From: Chromatium okenii
Lineage (GTDB): Bacteria; Pseudomonadota; Gammaproteobacteria; Chromatiales; Chromatiaceae
DNA length: 64,000 nt
Assembly: GCF_002958735.1 (NCBI RefSeq)
Contig: NZ_PPGH01000037.1
Coordinates: forward strand, 946,001-1,010,000
Reading direction: 5' to 3'
This document shows positions 46,593 through 57,930 of this stretch, in pieces (the stretch's first letter is position 1; every line of letters starts with the position of its first letter). Below the pieces are notes generated by a model. That model did no database searches. It had not been told where the DNA came from and saw nothing but the letters and a program-made list of their open reading frames with translations. Made by a program: the position numbers and the translations under genes.

Positions 46593-46751
46593 AAGAACTG
46601 CGTTACAGCAAATCAAACTTCCTAAATGGTAAACTGCCTTGTCAGTTCAATGCAATATTGAACCGATAGAGAACACCGCTATTGAAGTGAGGGTGACTCG
46701 CGTAGCGTAGCAGATTTTTTAAGAAAAGGTAAAGGGAAAAGAGAATCGCAC

Positions 46752-47063
46752 ATGAAACTGATCGCTGTGATTACCACTGTTGATAATATGGATGATGCGC
46801 AAAACATCGCCACTGCTGCTATTAAATCAAGACTTGCAGCATGTGCACAGATTGAAGAAATTAGTAGCATTTATTCTTGGAAAGGTCAGATTGAAAATAC
46901 CAAAGAAATTCGCATCACTTTCAAAACGACCTCGACACGCTGGCACGAACTAAAAGCACAGATTACTGCATCTCATCCCTACGAAATACCGGCAATTTAT
47001 AGCCTGAAAATTGTGGATGTCAACGAATCATATCTGGAATGGGCTAATCAAATAAACCACTGA
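46752..47063 (+). CDS. cutA: CutA1 divalent-cation tolerance protein
   Basis: The 103-residue protein matches the trimeric CutA1 family: an N-terminal strand and helix VITTVDNMDDAQNIATAAI, the central CAQIEEISSIYSWKGQIE and the C-terminal HPYEIPAIYSLKI. CutA binds divalent copper; its role in metal tolerance is debated. It sits alone in the accessory island, an unusual place for a housekeeping-type gene. Confidence 0.92.
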   Translation: MKLIAVITTVDNMDDAQNIATAAIKSRLAACAQIEEISSIYSWKGQIENTKEIRITFKTTSTRWHELKAQITASHPYEIPAIYSLKIVDVNESYLEWANQINH

Positions 47064-47153
47064 TTTTTTAAACATTATGCTGTTTATCAATTTAATGTGT
47101 CAAAATGAGTTAGCGTTTTCTAAGTTCTTAATAACCAACAGCGCATTATCTCT

Positions 47154-50132
47154 ATGACGCCAGAACAATTCATTGCCAAATGGCAAATCTCCACCCTGAA
47201 AGAACGCTCTGGTTCACAGGAGCATTTTATTGATTTGTGTCGATTATTAAATGAGCCAACGCCAGCGGAAATTGATCCGGTTGGCGCGTGTTATTGCTTT
47301 GAACGCGGAGCGAAAAAAACCACCGGCAGCGATGGCTGGGCGGATGTGTGGAAACGCAATTGCTTTGGTTGGGAATACAAAGGCAAACGCAAAAACTTGA
47401 ATGAAGCCTTTGTCCAACTGCATCGCTACGCCCCAGCATTAGAAAATCCGCCATTGTTAATTGTTTCCGATATGGAACAGATTATTATTCACACCGCATT
47501 TAATGGGACGGTTTCTAAAGAATATGTGTTGCAGTTGGATGATTTACGCAATCCCGACAATTTGCGGTTATTAAAATGGGCATTTAGTGAACCAGAACGG
47601 TTGCGCCCCACGCTCACCACTGCGGCATTAACGGAAACGGCAGCGCGTCAATTTGGTGAATTGGCGCACACTCTATGTGAACGTGGTCACGATACCCAAC
47701 AGGTTGCGCATTTTTGCCAGCAAATTCTGTTTTGTTTTTTCGCTGATGATATTGGATTATTAACCAATCATTTATTCAGTCAATTATTGGATGCTGGGCA
47801 AAAACGCCCGGATAATTTGCCGCAAACATTCACCAGTTTATTTAATACGATGGCAACTGGTGGTTTATTCGGCACTGAAGAAATTGATTGGTTTAATGGC
47901 GGATTATTTGATGCCGCTGCGCCGTTGCCATTAACCGGAACTGATGTGCAAACATTGCGGAAATTGGCGCAGTTGAATTGGTCAGACATTGAACCCAGTA
48001 TTTTCGGTACGTTATTTGAGCGCGGATTGGATCCAAATCAACGTGAACAACTCGGTGCGCATTATACGGACGCTGCATCTATTATGCGTTTGGTCAATCC
48101 AGTGGTGCTCGATCCATTACGCGAAGAGTGGCGTGTTCAACAGCTAGCGATTGCAAAATTGGTTGATAAAATTGCTGCGTTAAAAAGCAAAGTTAATAAG
48201 GCAATTGCAGTGGCGAGTACAACGACATTAACTACTGAATCGGCAGAAGGAATTAGAATTGTAAGAGAAAAGGCTAGAAACGCCGAGACAGCAGCAAAAA
48301 GAAAATCGAAAAACACTGTCGTGATTTTCTCATTCGGTTGCAAAAGTTTCGAGTGCTTGATCCTGCCTGTGGTTCAGGGAACTTTTTATTATTGGCATTG
48401 CGCGGTTTGAAGGATTTAGAACACGAGGTTATTTTAGATGCAGAGCGATTGGGTTTGCCCGCTAGTTTTCCGAAGGTTGGTCCAGAAAATGTGCTGGGAA
48501 TTGAATTAAACATTTATGCAGCGGAATTGGCGCGAGTGACGGTGTGGATTGGTGAAATTCAATGGATGCTGAATCACGGTTTTTCATTGGCAAAAAATCC
48601 AATTTTGAAAACAATTCATATTATTGACCAACGTGATGCAGTGGTCAATGCGGATGGTTCTGAACCGAATTGGCCAGCCGCTGATGTGATTGTCGGTAAT
48701 CCGCCGTTTCTGGGCGATAAACGAATGCTGGGTACAATGGGTGATGAATACGTTAAACGCTTGCGCAGTTGTTATCAGGGGCGCATTCCCGGCGGTGCAG
48801 ATTTAGTGACGTATTGGTTTGAAAAAGCGCGAGCGCAAATTGAATTCGGTAAAGCAACAGCCGTTGGTTTGGTGGCAACCAATTCGATTCGTGGCGGCGC
48901 AAATCGTCAAGTATTAAGTCGTATTTGTGAGACGACGACGATTTTTAACGCATGGTCAGATGAACCTTGGATTAACAGCGGCGCAGCAGTGCGCGTCAGT
49001 TTAATTTGTTTCGGTAAAACAGAACTAAAGCCAGTTTTGAATGGCGAAATAGTTGCAGCAATTTATGCAGATTTAACGTCTGGTTCAATTGATTCTGCAT
49101 CGGATGTGACGCGAGCAAAACCATTAAAAAGTAATTGTGGAACCTGTTTTATTGGTACGCAGAAAAGCGGCAGCTTTGATATTGCGGTGAATTAGCGCGG
49201 CAATGGTTAAAAGAACCAAATTCACACGGTAAACCAAATAGTGATGTTGTGCGTCCTTGGGTAAATGGAATGGACATCACGCGCCGTCCATCTGATACAT
49301 GGATTATTGATTTTGGCATTGAATTTAATGTAACAGAATCATCTTTTTATGAAAAACCGTTTCAGCATGTTGTAAAATACGTCAAGCCGAAAAGAGAAGA
49401 TAATAATCGAGATGGATACCGAAAATTTTGGTGGCGTTATGGTGAAACGCGACCTAGTTTGAGGGCTTCATTAGCTAAATTTACGCGCTATATTTGCACT
49501 CCGCGAGTTTCCAAATATCGACTATTTGTTTGGTTTTCGACGACTATTGTGCCGGATAGCGCAACAGTTGCTATTACTCGCGCTGATGACACCACATTCG
49601 GTATTTTACATTCGCGTTTCCATGAAATATGGTCGTTACGAATGGGAACCAGTTTAGGCGCGACGCCGCGTTATACGCCGAGCACCACATTTGAGACGTT
49701 TCCTTTTCCAATCGGTTTAACGCCAGCAAATACTGGCGGCGCAATTGAAACGTTGAATAGTGGCGCAATCATTCCGACAGTTGCAGCAGAATATCAATCT
49801 CACGCAAAGCCATTGCGGAGGCAGCATTTCAACTCAATCAATTGCGTGAGAATTGGTTAAATCCGCCAGAATGGATTGAACACCAGCCGGAAATTGTCGC
49901 TGGCTATCCTGATCGAATCATTGCTAAACCCGCATTTGCTGCGCAACTAAAACAACGCACTCTGACCAATTTGTATAATAAAAAACCGGCGTGGCTGGTG
50001 AATGCGCATGTCAAATTAGATCAAGCGGTCGTCGCAGCTTATGGCTGGGAAAATGACGCAGCGGAATTGAATGAAGCAGAGATTTTGCAGCGGTTATTGG
50101 CGTTGAATCTAGCGCGGAAAAAAGCGAATTGA
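47154..50132 (+). CDS. MmeI-like type IIL restriction-modification enzyme, frameshifted three times
   Basis: One gene of about 990 codons is split over four frames. In order it holds an N-terminal nuclease domain (Asp of ADVWKR, then EYKGK, a D-x10-E-x-K pattern), a helical spacer (about 150-350) with LGAHYTDAASIMRLV, and an adenine-N6 methyltransferase core (DPACGSGNFL and VIVGNPPFLGDKRM). A target-recognition domain and C-terminal helices ending ALNLARKKAN follow. Breaks lie near 48320 (an A-run), 49190 (GCGGTGAA, G-run) and 49812 (an A-run). One extra base at each gives continuous family sequence. If intact, it would cut and methylate DNA as a single polypeptide. No separate S or R gene is needed. 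Confidence 0.85.
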
Positions 50133-50236
50133 TTTAGTAGTTGACATTGGTTTGTTGGCGTGTTTTGCTATTGACAGGTGCTTCATAACACCTCAGTAAG
50201 CGGCACGCACACTCGATAGTCATGTGATTTTTATGT

Positions 50237-50347
50237 CCCCAGTTTCCTTTTTCGCTGGGGGTGCGGAGAAATAAGGGGAGATAATCCTACGAATAATCTC
50301 GCCGTCTTGCTGCGGTATGAAGCCCCTCAACGAACCATTCGTGGTTC
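50237..50347 (+). promoter_or_regulatory. Structured leader upstream of the BRO gene, attenuator-like
   Basis: Several stems can form: CCCCAG/CTGGGG (50237-50242 with 50255-50260) and GAGAT/ATCTC (50278-50282 with 50296-50300). Two more are AGGGG/CCCCT (50274-50278 with 50323-50327), which competes with the second stem, and GAACCA/TGGTTC with a TTCG tetraloop (50332-50347) followed by TTTCTT. The last looks like a short terminator 30 bp before the BRO start. Competing stems before a terminator suggest transcription attenuation or a small RNA. No known riboswitch class is recognised. Confidence 0.5.
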
Positions 50348-50377
50348 TTTCTTCATAAAATCAGCAAGGTGCTCATC

Positions 50378-52470
<2,093 letters not shown>

Positions 52471-52483
52471 TGGCAATGCGCCA

Positions 52484-52756
52484 TCAACGCAAAGGATTTG
52501 GGCTGTCGGGCAAAATGATATTGAGTTCAAGCACTTCGTGCGCGTCACTCTGTTCGTAACTCACCGTCACCGCATTCATGTCGATGTCGATGTATTTACG
52601 AATCACTGCGAGAATTTCAGTTTGTAACTGCGGCAGATAAGACGGACAACCGCGTGCTGCGCGGTCATGCGCCACCAAAATTTGTAACCGTTCCTTGGCA
52701 ACAGTTGCCGAACCAGGAATTGGTTGCGTCGCACGGAAATAATCAAGCAAGCCCAT
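52484..52756 (-). CDS. minE: Cell-division topological specificity factor MinE
   Basis: MinE displaces MinD from the membrane to create the pole-to-pole oscillation that places the division site. The 90-residue protein starts MGLLDYFRATQPI, with the amphipathic membrane-targeting helix, and then KERLQILVAHDRA, the MinD-stimulating region, and a beta-rich topological domain ending LELNIILPD. The frame is open further upstream inside minD, but the ATG at 52756 is the family start. It lies at the end of a minC-minD-minE operon. Confidence 0.95.
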   Translation of the reverse strand: MGLLDYFRATQPIPGSATVAKERLQILVAHDRAARGCPSYLPQLQTEILAVIRKYIDIDMNAVTVSYEQSDAHEVLELNIILPDSPNPLR

Positions 52757-52760
52757 AGGG

Positions 52761-53568
52761 TCATCCTCCGAATAAGCGGCTGAGGAAACCCTTCTTTTCC
52801 GTATGAAGGAACCGGTGCGGCACTTCGTCGCCAAGATAGCGTGCCACCATATCGCTATACGCTTGTCCTGCATCACTTTCTCGATCCAAAATCACCGGCG
52901 TTCCAGAATTAGAAGCAGTCAGCACTGCTTTTGATTCGGGAATAATCCCCAGCAGTTTTAACGCCAAAATTTCCTGCACGTCATCAACACTCAACATTTC
53001 GCCGTTTTGCACTCGCGCTGGGTCGTAGCGCGTCAACAGCAAAAACTCCCGAATCGGCTCCTCATTCATTTCCGCTCGCCGCGATTTACTCGACAGAATG
53101 CCGAGCATTCGGTCGGAATCGCGCACCGATGACACTTCGGGATTGGTAACGACGACTGCATCATCCGCAAAATACATCGCCATTGTTGCGCCGTGTCAAT
53201 GCCCGCAGGGGAATCGCAAATGACGAAATCGTAATTGGCGGATAATTCTTCCAGCACCCGCGCCACGCCTTCTTTCGTTAACGCATCCTTATCGCGGGTT
53301 TGCGACGCGGGCACACATACAGCAAATCGCAGCGTTTATCGCGGATGAGTGCCTGACTTAAACTCGCTTCATTATTGATAACATTAACGAAATCATAAAC
53401 AACGCGCCGTTCGCAACCCATAATCAAATCGAGATTGCGCAGTCCCACATCAAAATCAATCACCACCGTGCGCTTGCCTTTTTGCGCCAGCCCCATCGCA
53501 AGTGATGCAGAAGTCGTGGTTTTACCGACTCCGCCCTTGCCTGAGGTGATCACGATAATTTTCGCCAA
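52761..53568 (-). CDS. minD: Septum-site determining ATPase MinD, two frameshifts
   Basis: The frames join into a normal MinD: deviant Walker [11 protein letters not shown] at the N terminus, [22 protein letters not shown], and the C-terminal membrane-targeting helix [10 protein letters not shown]. Breaks lie near 53310 (CTGTATGTG/CCCGCG, where [16 protein letters not shown] is expected) and near 53190 (GACACGGCGCA, where ACCGGC is expected). Each is fixed by one base. MinC, MinD and MinE act together, and an intact minE and conserved flanks argue that the gene works in the organism. Confidence 0.9.
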
Positions 53569-53634
53569 GGTCGCGCCCTCCTTACCGGGTCTATATTCAT
53601 GGTTTAATTCAATAAATAAACAATAGAGCTTTAT

Positions 53635-54482
53635 TTACAAACGCTCGATGCGCAGAATCTTTTGATCGAGAAAAATCTGTACCGGAAATCCCTGCATTTC
53701 GGAAGGGATGTTCTCACTGACGCGGTAATGCCCAGCAATGGAAACCAATTCTGCCTGCAAATCTTGACAAAAAATCCGCGCTTCCAGATTGCCATTCATT
53801 CCCGCCAGCGCCCGTCCACGCAATGCGCCGTAAACATGAATGTTGCCGTCAGCCATCAATTCCGCACCTGAACTGACCGCAGCAACAATCGACAAATCAC
53901 CGCCAGCGGCATACACGCGCTGCCCAGAACGCACTGGACGTTTAATCAACATTGAACCCGGATGATTTACGGGTTTGCGCGGCGCTGACACTGCGGAACG
54001 CGTCCCGCCAGCGGTTTGCCATTGCAACTCGTCGGCATCAATTTCGGTTTCTGTGGTGGTGGTCGTGGTCTTGTTCGCTCGGACGTAAGAATCCCGCAAC
54101 AGCGCCAGCCCCAGTGCTTCTGCGGCTTCATTTTGCTCGGGGTTCCGCCGCGCACACCGAAGGGAATCATGCCGTAACCGCGCAACAAACCAATCAACAG
54201 CGGCAATCCGCCAGCGGCGCTCGCGCCCATTGGAAACCGACTTAAATCAATCACCACCGGCATGTTATGAAAAAAATCCGGCGATTGTTCGACCTTGGCG
54301 GTTAATCGTGCCGCAATCGCTTCGATGTTGTGATCGAACACACGAATGACCGGAAGGGTAAAACCCGCTGCTTTCAGCTCAAAACCTTTGATGCTATCGG
54401 CGATTGGTGTAGCGCGAATCACAGTTGTTTCAGAGGATGACAACGCCGAATCTTCCGCAATCTCAACAGGCGTGTGACTCAT
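53635..54482 (-). CDS. minC: Septum-site determining protein MinC, one frameshift
   Basis: MinC blocks FtsZ polymerisation away from mid-cell. The N-terminal domain (about 30-130: [16 protein letters not shown], then [11 protein letters not shown]) and the beta-helical C-terminal domain ([20 protein letters not shown] and [15 protein letters not shown]) lie in two frames. The break near 54140, in a run of C residues, is repaired by one base ([17 protein letters not shown]). The start at 54482 ([11 protein letters not shown]) follows AGGAG. An acidic/Thr linker joins the two domains. Confidence 0.9.
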
Positions 54483-54545
54483 TAAAATTCCTCCGCGAAA
54501 AACTCGGCACAAATGCCGACATGCAACAATTGAACGTCATACCAA

Positions 54546-54890
54546 TTAGCCCGGCGGCCAATTCAATGGACGACCACCGAGCACATGCAGATGCAAATGA
54601 AATACTGTTTGTCCGGCAGCAGCGTTGCAATTGACTACAGTGCGATAACCGCTTTCCGCAATTCCTTCCTGCGCTGCGACCTGCGCTGCCACTAAAAACA
54701 ATTTGCCAAGCAAAGTGGCTTCTTCAGGCTGCACTGCATTGAGCGTTGGAATTGGCTGGCGCGGAATCACCAAAAAATGCACTGGCGCTTGCGGGCTGAC
54801 ATCTCGAAAAGCGACGACTTCTGCATCTTGATACAGAATGTCCGCCGGGATTTCGCCGGACGCGATCTTGCTAAACAGCGTGCTCGACAT
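54546..54890 (-). CDS. HIT-family (HinT-like) purine nucleotide hydrolase
   Basis: The 114-residue protein has the histidine triad HLHLHVLGG near the C terminus and the family N terminus [20 protein letters not shown]. HinT-type enzymes hydrolyse AMP-lysine and adenosine phosphoramidates. The ATG at 54890 is preferred; a GTG at 54896 is in frame. It overlaps the end of the ybaB-like gene by about 20 bases and so follows it in one transcript. Confidence 0.92.
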   Translation of the reverse strand: MSSTLFSKIASGEIPADILYQDAEVVAFRDVSPQAPVHFLVIPRQPIPTLNAVQPEEATLLGKLFLVAAQVAAQEGIAESGYRTVVNCNAAAGQTVFHLHLHVLGGRPLNWPPG

Positions 54891-55226
54891 TCGCACTGCC
54901 TCTCAAAATGGAAGCTTTGAAACCCGGCGGCAACGGCATTCCGGCGGTCAATTCCGCCATGTTTTCCTTCACTTTTTCCGACACGCGCTGCACTGCGGCA
55001 TTGACCGCAGCGGTGATTAAATCCTCCAACATTTCCTTGTCATCTGTCGTCATCAATGACGGATCAATTTCCACCGCTTAATAAGATGTTGACCGGTCAT
55101 CGTCACGCGCACCATGCCGCCGCCAGCCTCACCAATCACTTCTTCCGCAGCCAGCCGCGCCTGCGTCTGCTGCATTTCTTCCTGCATCTTCTGCGCTTGT
55201 TTCAGTAAACCGCCAAGAGCCTTCAT
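54871..55226 (-). CDS. ybaB: YbaB/EbfC nucleoid-associated protein, one frameshift
   Basis: The gene starts [20 protein letters not shown] at 55226, continues [20 protein letters not shown] and GQHLIKR. After a break at about 55078 (CGGTGG, where CGGGTGG is expected) it goes on as [20 protein letters not shown] to a C terminus at 54871. YbaB dimers bind DNA. The gene follows dnaX as in most bacteria, but recR, its usual next neighbour, is absent and an HIT gene lies there. The C-terminal [13 protein letters not shown] is longer than usual. Confidence 0.88.
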
Positions 55227-55234
55227 AAATTAAT

Positions 55235-56903
55235 CTACCTAATTAAAATGTTGTTTTTAATTGCATCGCTACAGGCGCATTTAATCCGTTGCATGAATAC
55301 CGCCCGGTGCCCATGCGCATCAAACGTCTCACGCAGCTGCTGCGCCACGGAATCATTGTCCATCAGTTCCGCTGCGTACTGCTGGCGCAAATCCGCTTCG
55401 CGTACTTGACGTTGGGCAGGCGTATCATGCTGCGCTTGCGCATTTTGCAACACGAGCTTGACCGGCGTACCCAAAATTTGCGCCACCGCATCTTGTACCT
55501 GCGTCACGCTTGATGGAGTGCGGAAAAATTCTGCATCCAGCGCCAGCGTCAACTGCCCATCTGCCCAGCTCACGAATCCACAGTTGCGAGCGACTTGCTC
55601 TGCCAGTCCTTTCACTGGCAACTGCATCACCAGTTGCTGCCAATCTTCGGCAGATACCAACTGCGTCACCGGCGGCATTGGCGCATTCGGCTGGTGCACA
55701 GCACTCGCACCCGACGCAGGAATGACAGCGGACGGCGCAGCCGCTGGTGAAGTGCTCATCGCTGGCTTGGGCGCAACGGCGCGAGCAGTTGGCATCGACT
55801 GCGCTGTTCCCGTCATTGCCGCTGCCGGACGAAATGCCAACGCCCGCAGCAGCACCATTTCCAACCCAGCTCGCGGATCGGGCGCTAACGGCAAATCGCG
55901 CTGCCCGGTTAAAGCAATTTGATAATAAAGCTGAACATCTTCCGCTGGCATTGCCGCTGCCAGTGCCGATAATCGTGCTTGATCGGGATCATCAGCCGCC
56001 AACAACGTGGGAATTTGTTGGATCAGCGCCAGCCGATGCAGCAGCGCAATCAACTCGCGCAGCAACTCATCAAAATCTGGCGTCAGTGCGGCGACGCGAT
56101 CGACTTCAGCGAGAAGTTGCGCTCCATCCGCTGCCGCCAGCGCATCAAGCAGATTGAGCACGAGATCGCCGCTCACCGTGCCGAGCATCGTCCGCACTGC
56201 ATCGTCCATCACGCGCCCGCCGCCGAACGCAATCGCTTGATCGAGCAGACTTAATCCGTCGCGCATACTGCCATCTGCGGCGCGAGCGAGCAGTGGTAAT
56301 GCCGCTGGCGCAAATTCCACGCCCTCGGTCGTCAACACATGACGCAGTTGCTCGGCAATTTCGCTGGGCAACAGGCGGCGCAGATTGAATTGCAAACAAC
56401 GCGAGAGCACTGTCACCGGCACTTTTTGCGGATCGGTGGTTGCCAGCAGAAATTTGACGTGTGACGGCGGTTCTTCCAACGTTTTCAATAAGGCATTGAA
56501 ACTGCCGTGGAAAACATGTGCACCTCGTCAATCAGGTACACCTTGAACCGAGCGCGGGCTGGCGCGTAGGGTACGTTATCAAGCAGCTCGCGGGTTTGAT
56601 CGACTTTGGTGCGTGATGCAGCGTCCACTTCCAACAAATCGACAAAACGCCCGCTGTCGATTTCTCGACACGCCGAGCACACGCCGCACGGTTTAGAACT
56701 GATGCCCTGTTCGCAGTTGAGCGCCTTCGACAAAATCCGCGCCAGCGTGGTTTTACCGACGCCCCGTGTGCCGGTGAACAGATAAGCATGATGAGTTGAT
56801 TGCGATCAAGCGCGTTAGAAAGCGCCTGCACCACATGTTGTTGTCCGACGAGATCATCAAACGTTTTGGGGCGCCATTTACGGGCGAGCACCTGATAGGA
56901 CAT
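55235..56903 (-). CDS. dnaX: DNA polymerase III subunits gamma/tau, two frameshifts
   Basis: DnaX is the essential clamp-loader ATPase. [20 protein letters not shown] starts at 56903. The Walker A (expected TGTRGVGKT) follows a break near 56795, the zinc-binding CGVCSAC is at about 56670-56700, and the LIDEVHMFS Walker B precedes a second break near 56508 (TTTTCCACGG, expected TTTTCCCACGG). Then come [19 protein letters not shown] and the tau C-terminal region to 55235, rich in Ala/Pro. Each break is fixed by one base. Because dnaX is essential, these are almost certainly sequence errors. Confidence 0.93.
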
Positions 56904-56939
56904 GCGCGACCTAAATTGAGGAAAGTGGAGGTGAGATGG

Positions 56940-57246
56940 AGCCTGAGAATCGTTGAAAGTGTAACAGATGACCGTGATTTGCTTTGGATGCTTTGATTAA
57001 ACCGACATCCAGTTGCTGCCAGTTGACACCCTCACCGCCCAACCGCTTGCGTTGTTCAATAATAGTACGCTGCCAACTGCGCCCATCAAAATCAGCTCAG
57101 TGTTCAGATAAAATGTGATGCTGATATTCCCATTTTAATAAATGTTCAATATCAAGTTCCGCAAAACGACCAGCACGAATCAATGCCGCTGTTTGTAATG
57201 TCCACGCGTTATAATCGGTATCGTATAAGGTGCTTAATTCAGTCAT
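56940..57246 (-). pseudogene. DUF29 gene remnant
   Basis: MTELSTLYDTDYNAWTLQTA begins a DUF29 protein at 57246. After AELDIEHLLKWEYQ the frame stops at 57097, and the homologous continuation FDGRSWQRTIIEQRKRL appears in another frame at about 57085-57030. The middle of the family domain is deleted. DUF29 genes are common in cyanobacteria and some Proteobacteria and are often damaged. The function is unknown. Confidence 0.65.
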
Positions 57247-57281
57247 GTTGTGTGCCTTCTTCTGTTGTTTTGTGTATTCAG

Positions 57282-57323
57282 AAAAAACCGCCACACTTTG
57301 ATCATAAAGTGTGGCGGCTTTTT
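57282..57323. terminator. Intrinsic terminator downstream of the CARDB fragment
   Basis: AAAAAACCGCCACACTTT pairs with AAAGTGTGGCGGCTTTTT around a GATCAT loop. It can act in both directions. Confidence 0.9.
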
Positions 57324-57343
57324 AATTGCATCTTGAAGTGAGA

Positions 57344-57850
57344 TTATTTGACCATATAGGTTTTGGTCAGTTGATTGTTGGCTTCATTCGATTCTGGCGT
57401 TTGACACCAGCTATCAGCAAATGCCCGCAAGGTTTTCGCACCAGCGCCACTTAACCGCAAATTGACCGTCAAGGTTTTAGTCGCTCCTGCAGCCAATGAA
57501 CTAATCTCAATCCATTGTTCACCAAACGCGCCGCATTTTTGCACCGTCGGTTGATTTGCCCACACATCCAAATAACCGCCATTTACGGTCACAGTACCTT
57601 GATTTTTAACAGTAATCTTGGCAGTAAAGGCGCTGTTGGCGACCGGTGAAACTGGTATTAAATCTATTGCAGTGATGATCATATCTATCGTGCCAAACGC
57701 AGCCGTTACCGACTTTTTGCCGTTCAAAATAACCTTACATTGCAATGGGTTAGTCACAAGCGATGTACAACCCGACCAATCGCTGAAGATCGCGCCAGCG
57801 GTTGCAGTGGCTGATCCTCCTGCTTTTATACTAGCTAGTTTTGCGGACAA
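57344..57850 (-). CDS. CARDB-type secreted protein fragment, 5' truncated
   Basis: The 168-codon frame begins with a partial InlB-type B-repeat (GAIFSDWSGCTSLVTNPLQC, VTAAFG), similar to repeats in the large gene at 57931. It then has a CARDB adhesion domain (AKITVKNQGTVTVNGGYLDV, SLAAGATKTLTV, NEANNQLTKTY). The only start is TTG at 57850 and no signal peptide exists. A palindromic repeat lies just upstream. It is probably the 3' end of a secreted protein whose 5' part was lost, or once the C-terminal end of the adjacent large protein. Confidence 0.65.
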   Translation of the reverse strand: MSAKLASIKAGGSATATAGAIFSDWSGCTSLVTNPLQCKVILNGKKSVTAAFGTIDMIITAIDLIPVSPVANSAFTAKITVKNQGTVTVNGGYLDVWANQPTVQKCGAFGEQWIEISSLAAGATKTLTVNLRLSGAGAKTLRAFADSWCQTPESNEANNQLTKTYMVK

Positions 57851-57891
57851 CTATAATCCGAAAGATGAAGTGACGCTGGAGCATCACGACT

Positions 57892-57915
57892 TGCTCCCAC
57901 GCTAGAGCGTGGGAG
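57892..57915. repeat. Palindromic repeat GCTCCCACGCT-AG-AGCGTGGGAGC
   Basis: A perfect 11-bp stem with a two-base spacer lies between the large secreted-protein gene and the CARDB fragment. GTGGGA palindromes of this kind are dispersed in many gammaproteobacterial genomes. It may mark the junction where the two genes were separated. Confidence 0.8.
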
Positions 57916-57930
57916 CTAGAGCAATGTTGA

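Larger units (their letters stand above)
46243..46751. other. Intergenic stretch holding only mini-ORFs
   Basis: Apart from the overlapping pair of small minus-strand frames at 46312-46592, nothing is recognised here: no RNA gene, terminator or mobile-element end. The sequence is more AT-rich than the flanks. The cutA leader at 46600-46751 contains no clear promoter. Confidence 0.5.

Noticed and set aside
46679..46870. A 63-codon minus-strand ORF over the cutA start
   Set aside because: It overlaps the clear CutA1 coding sequence and has no ribosome site or family match.
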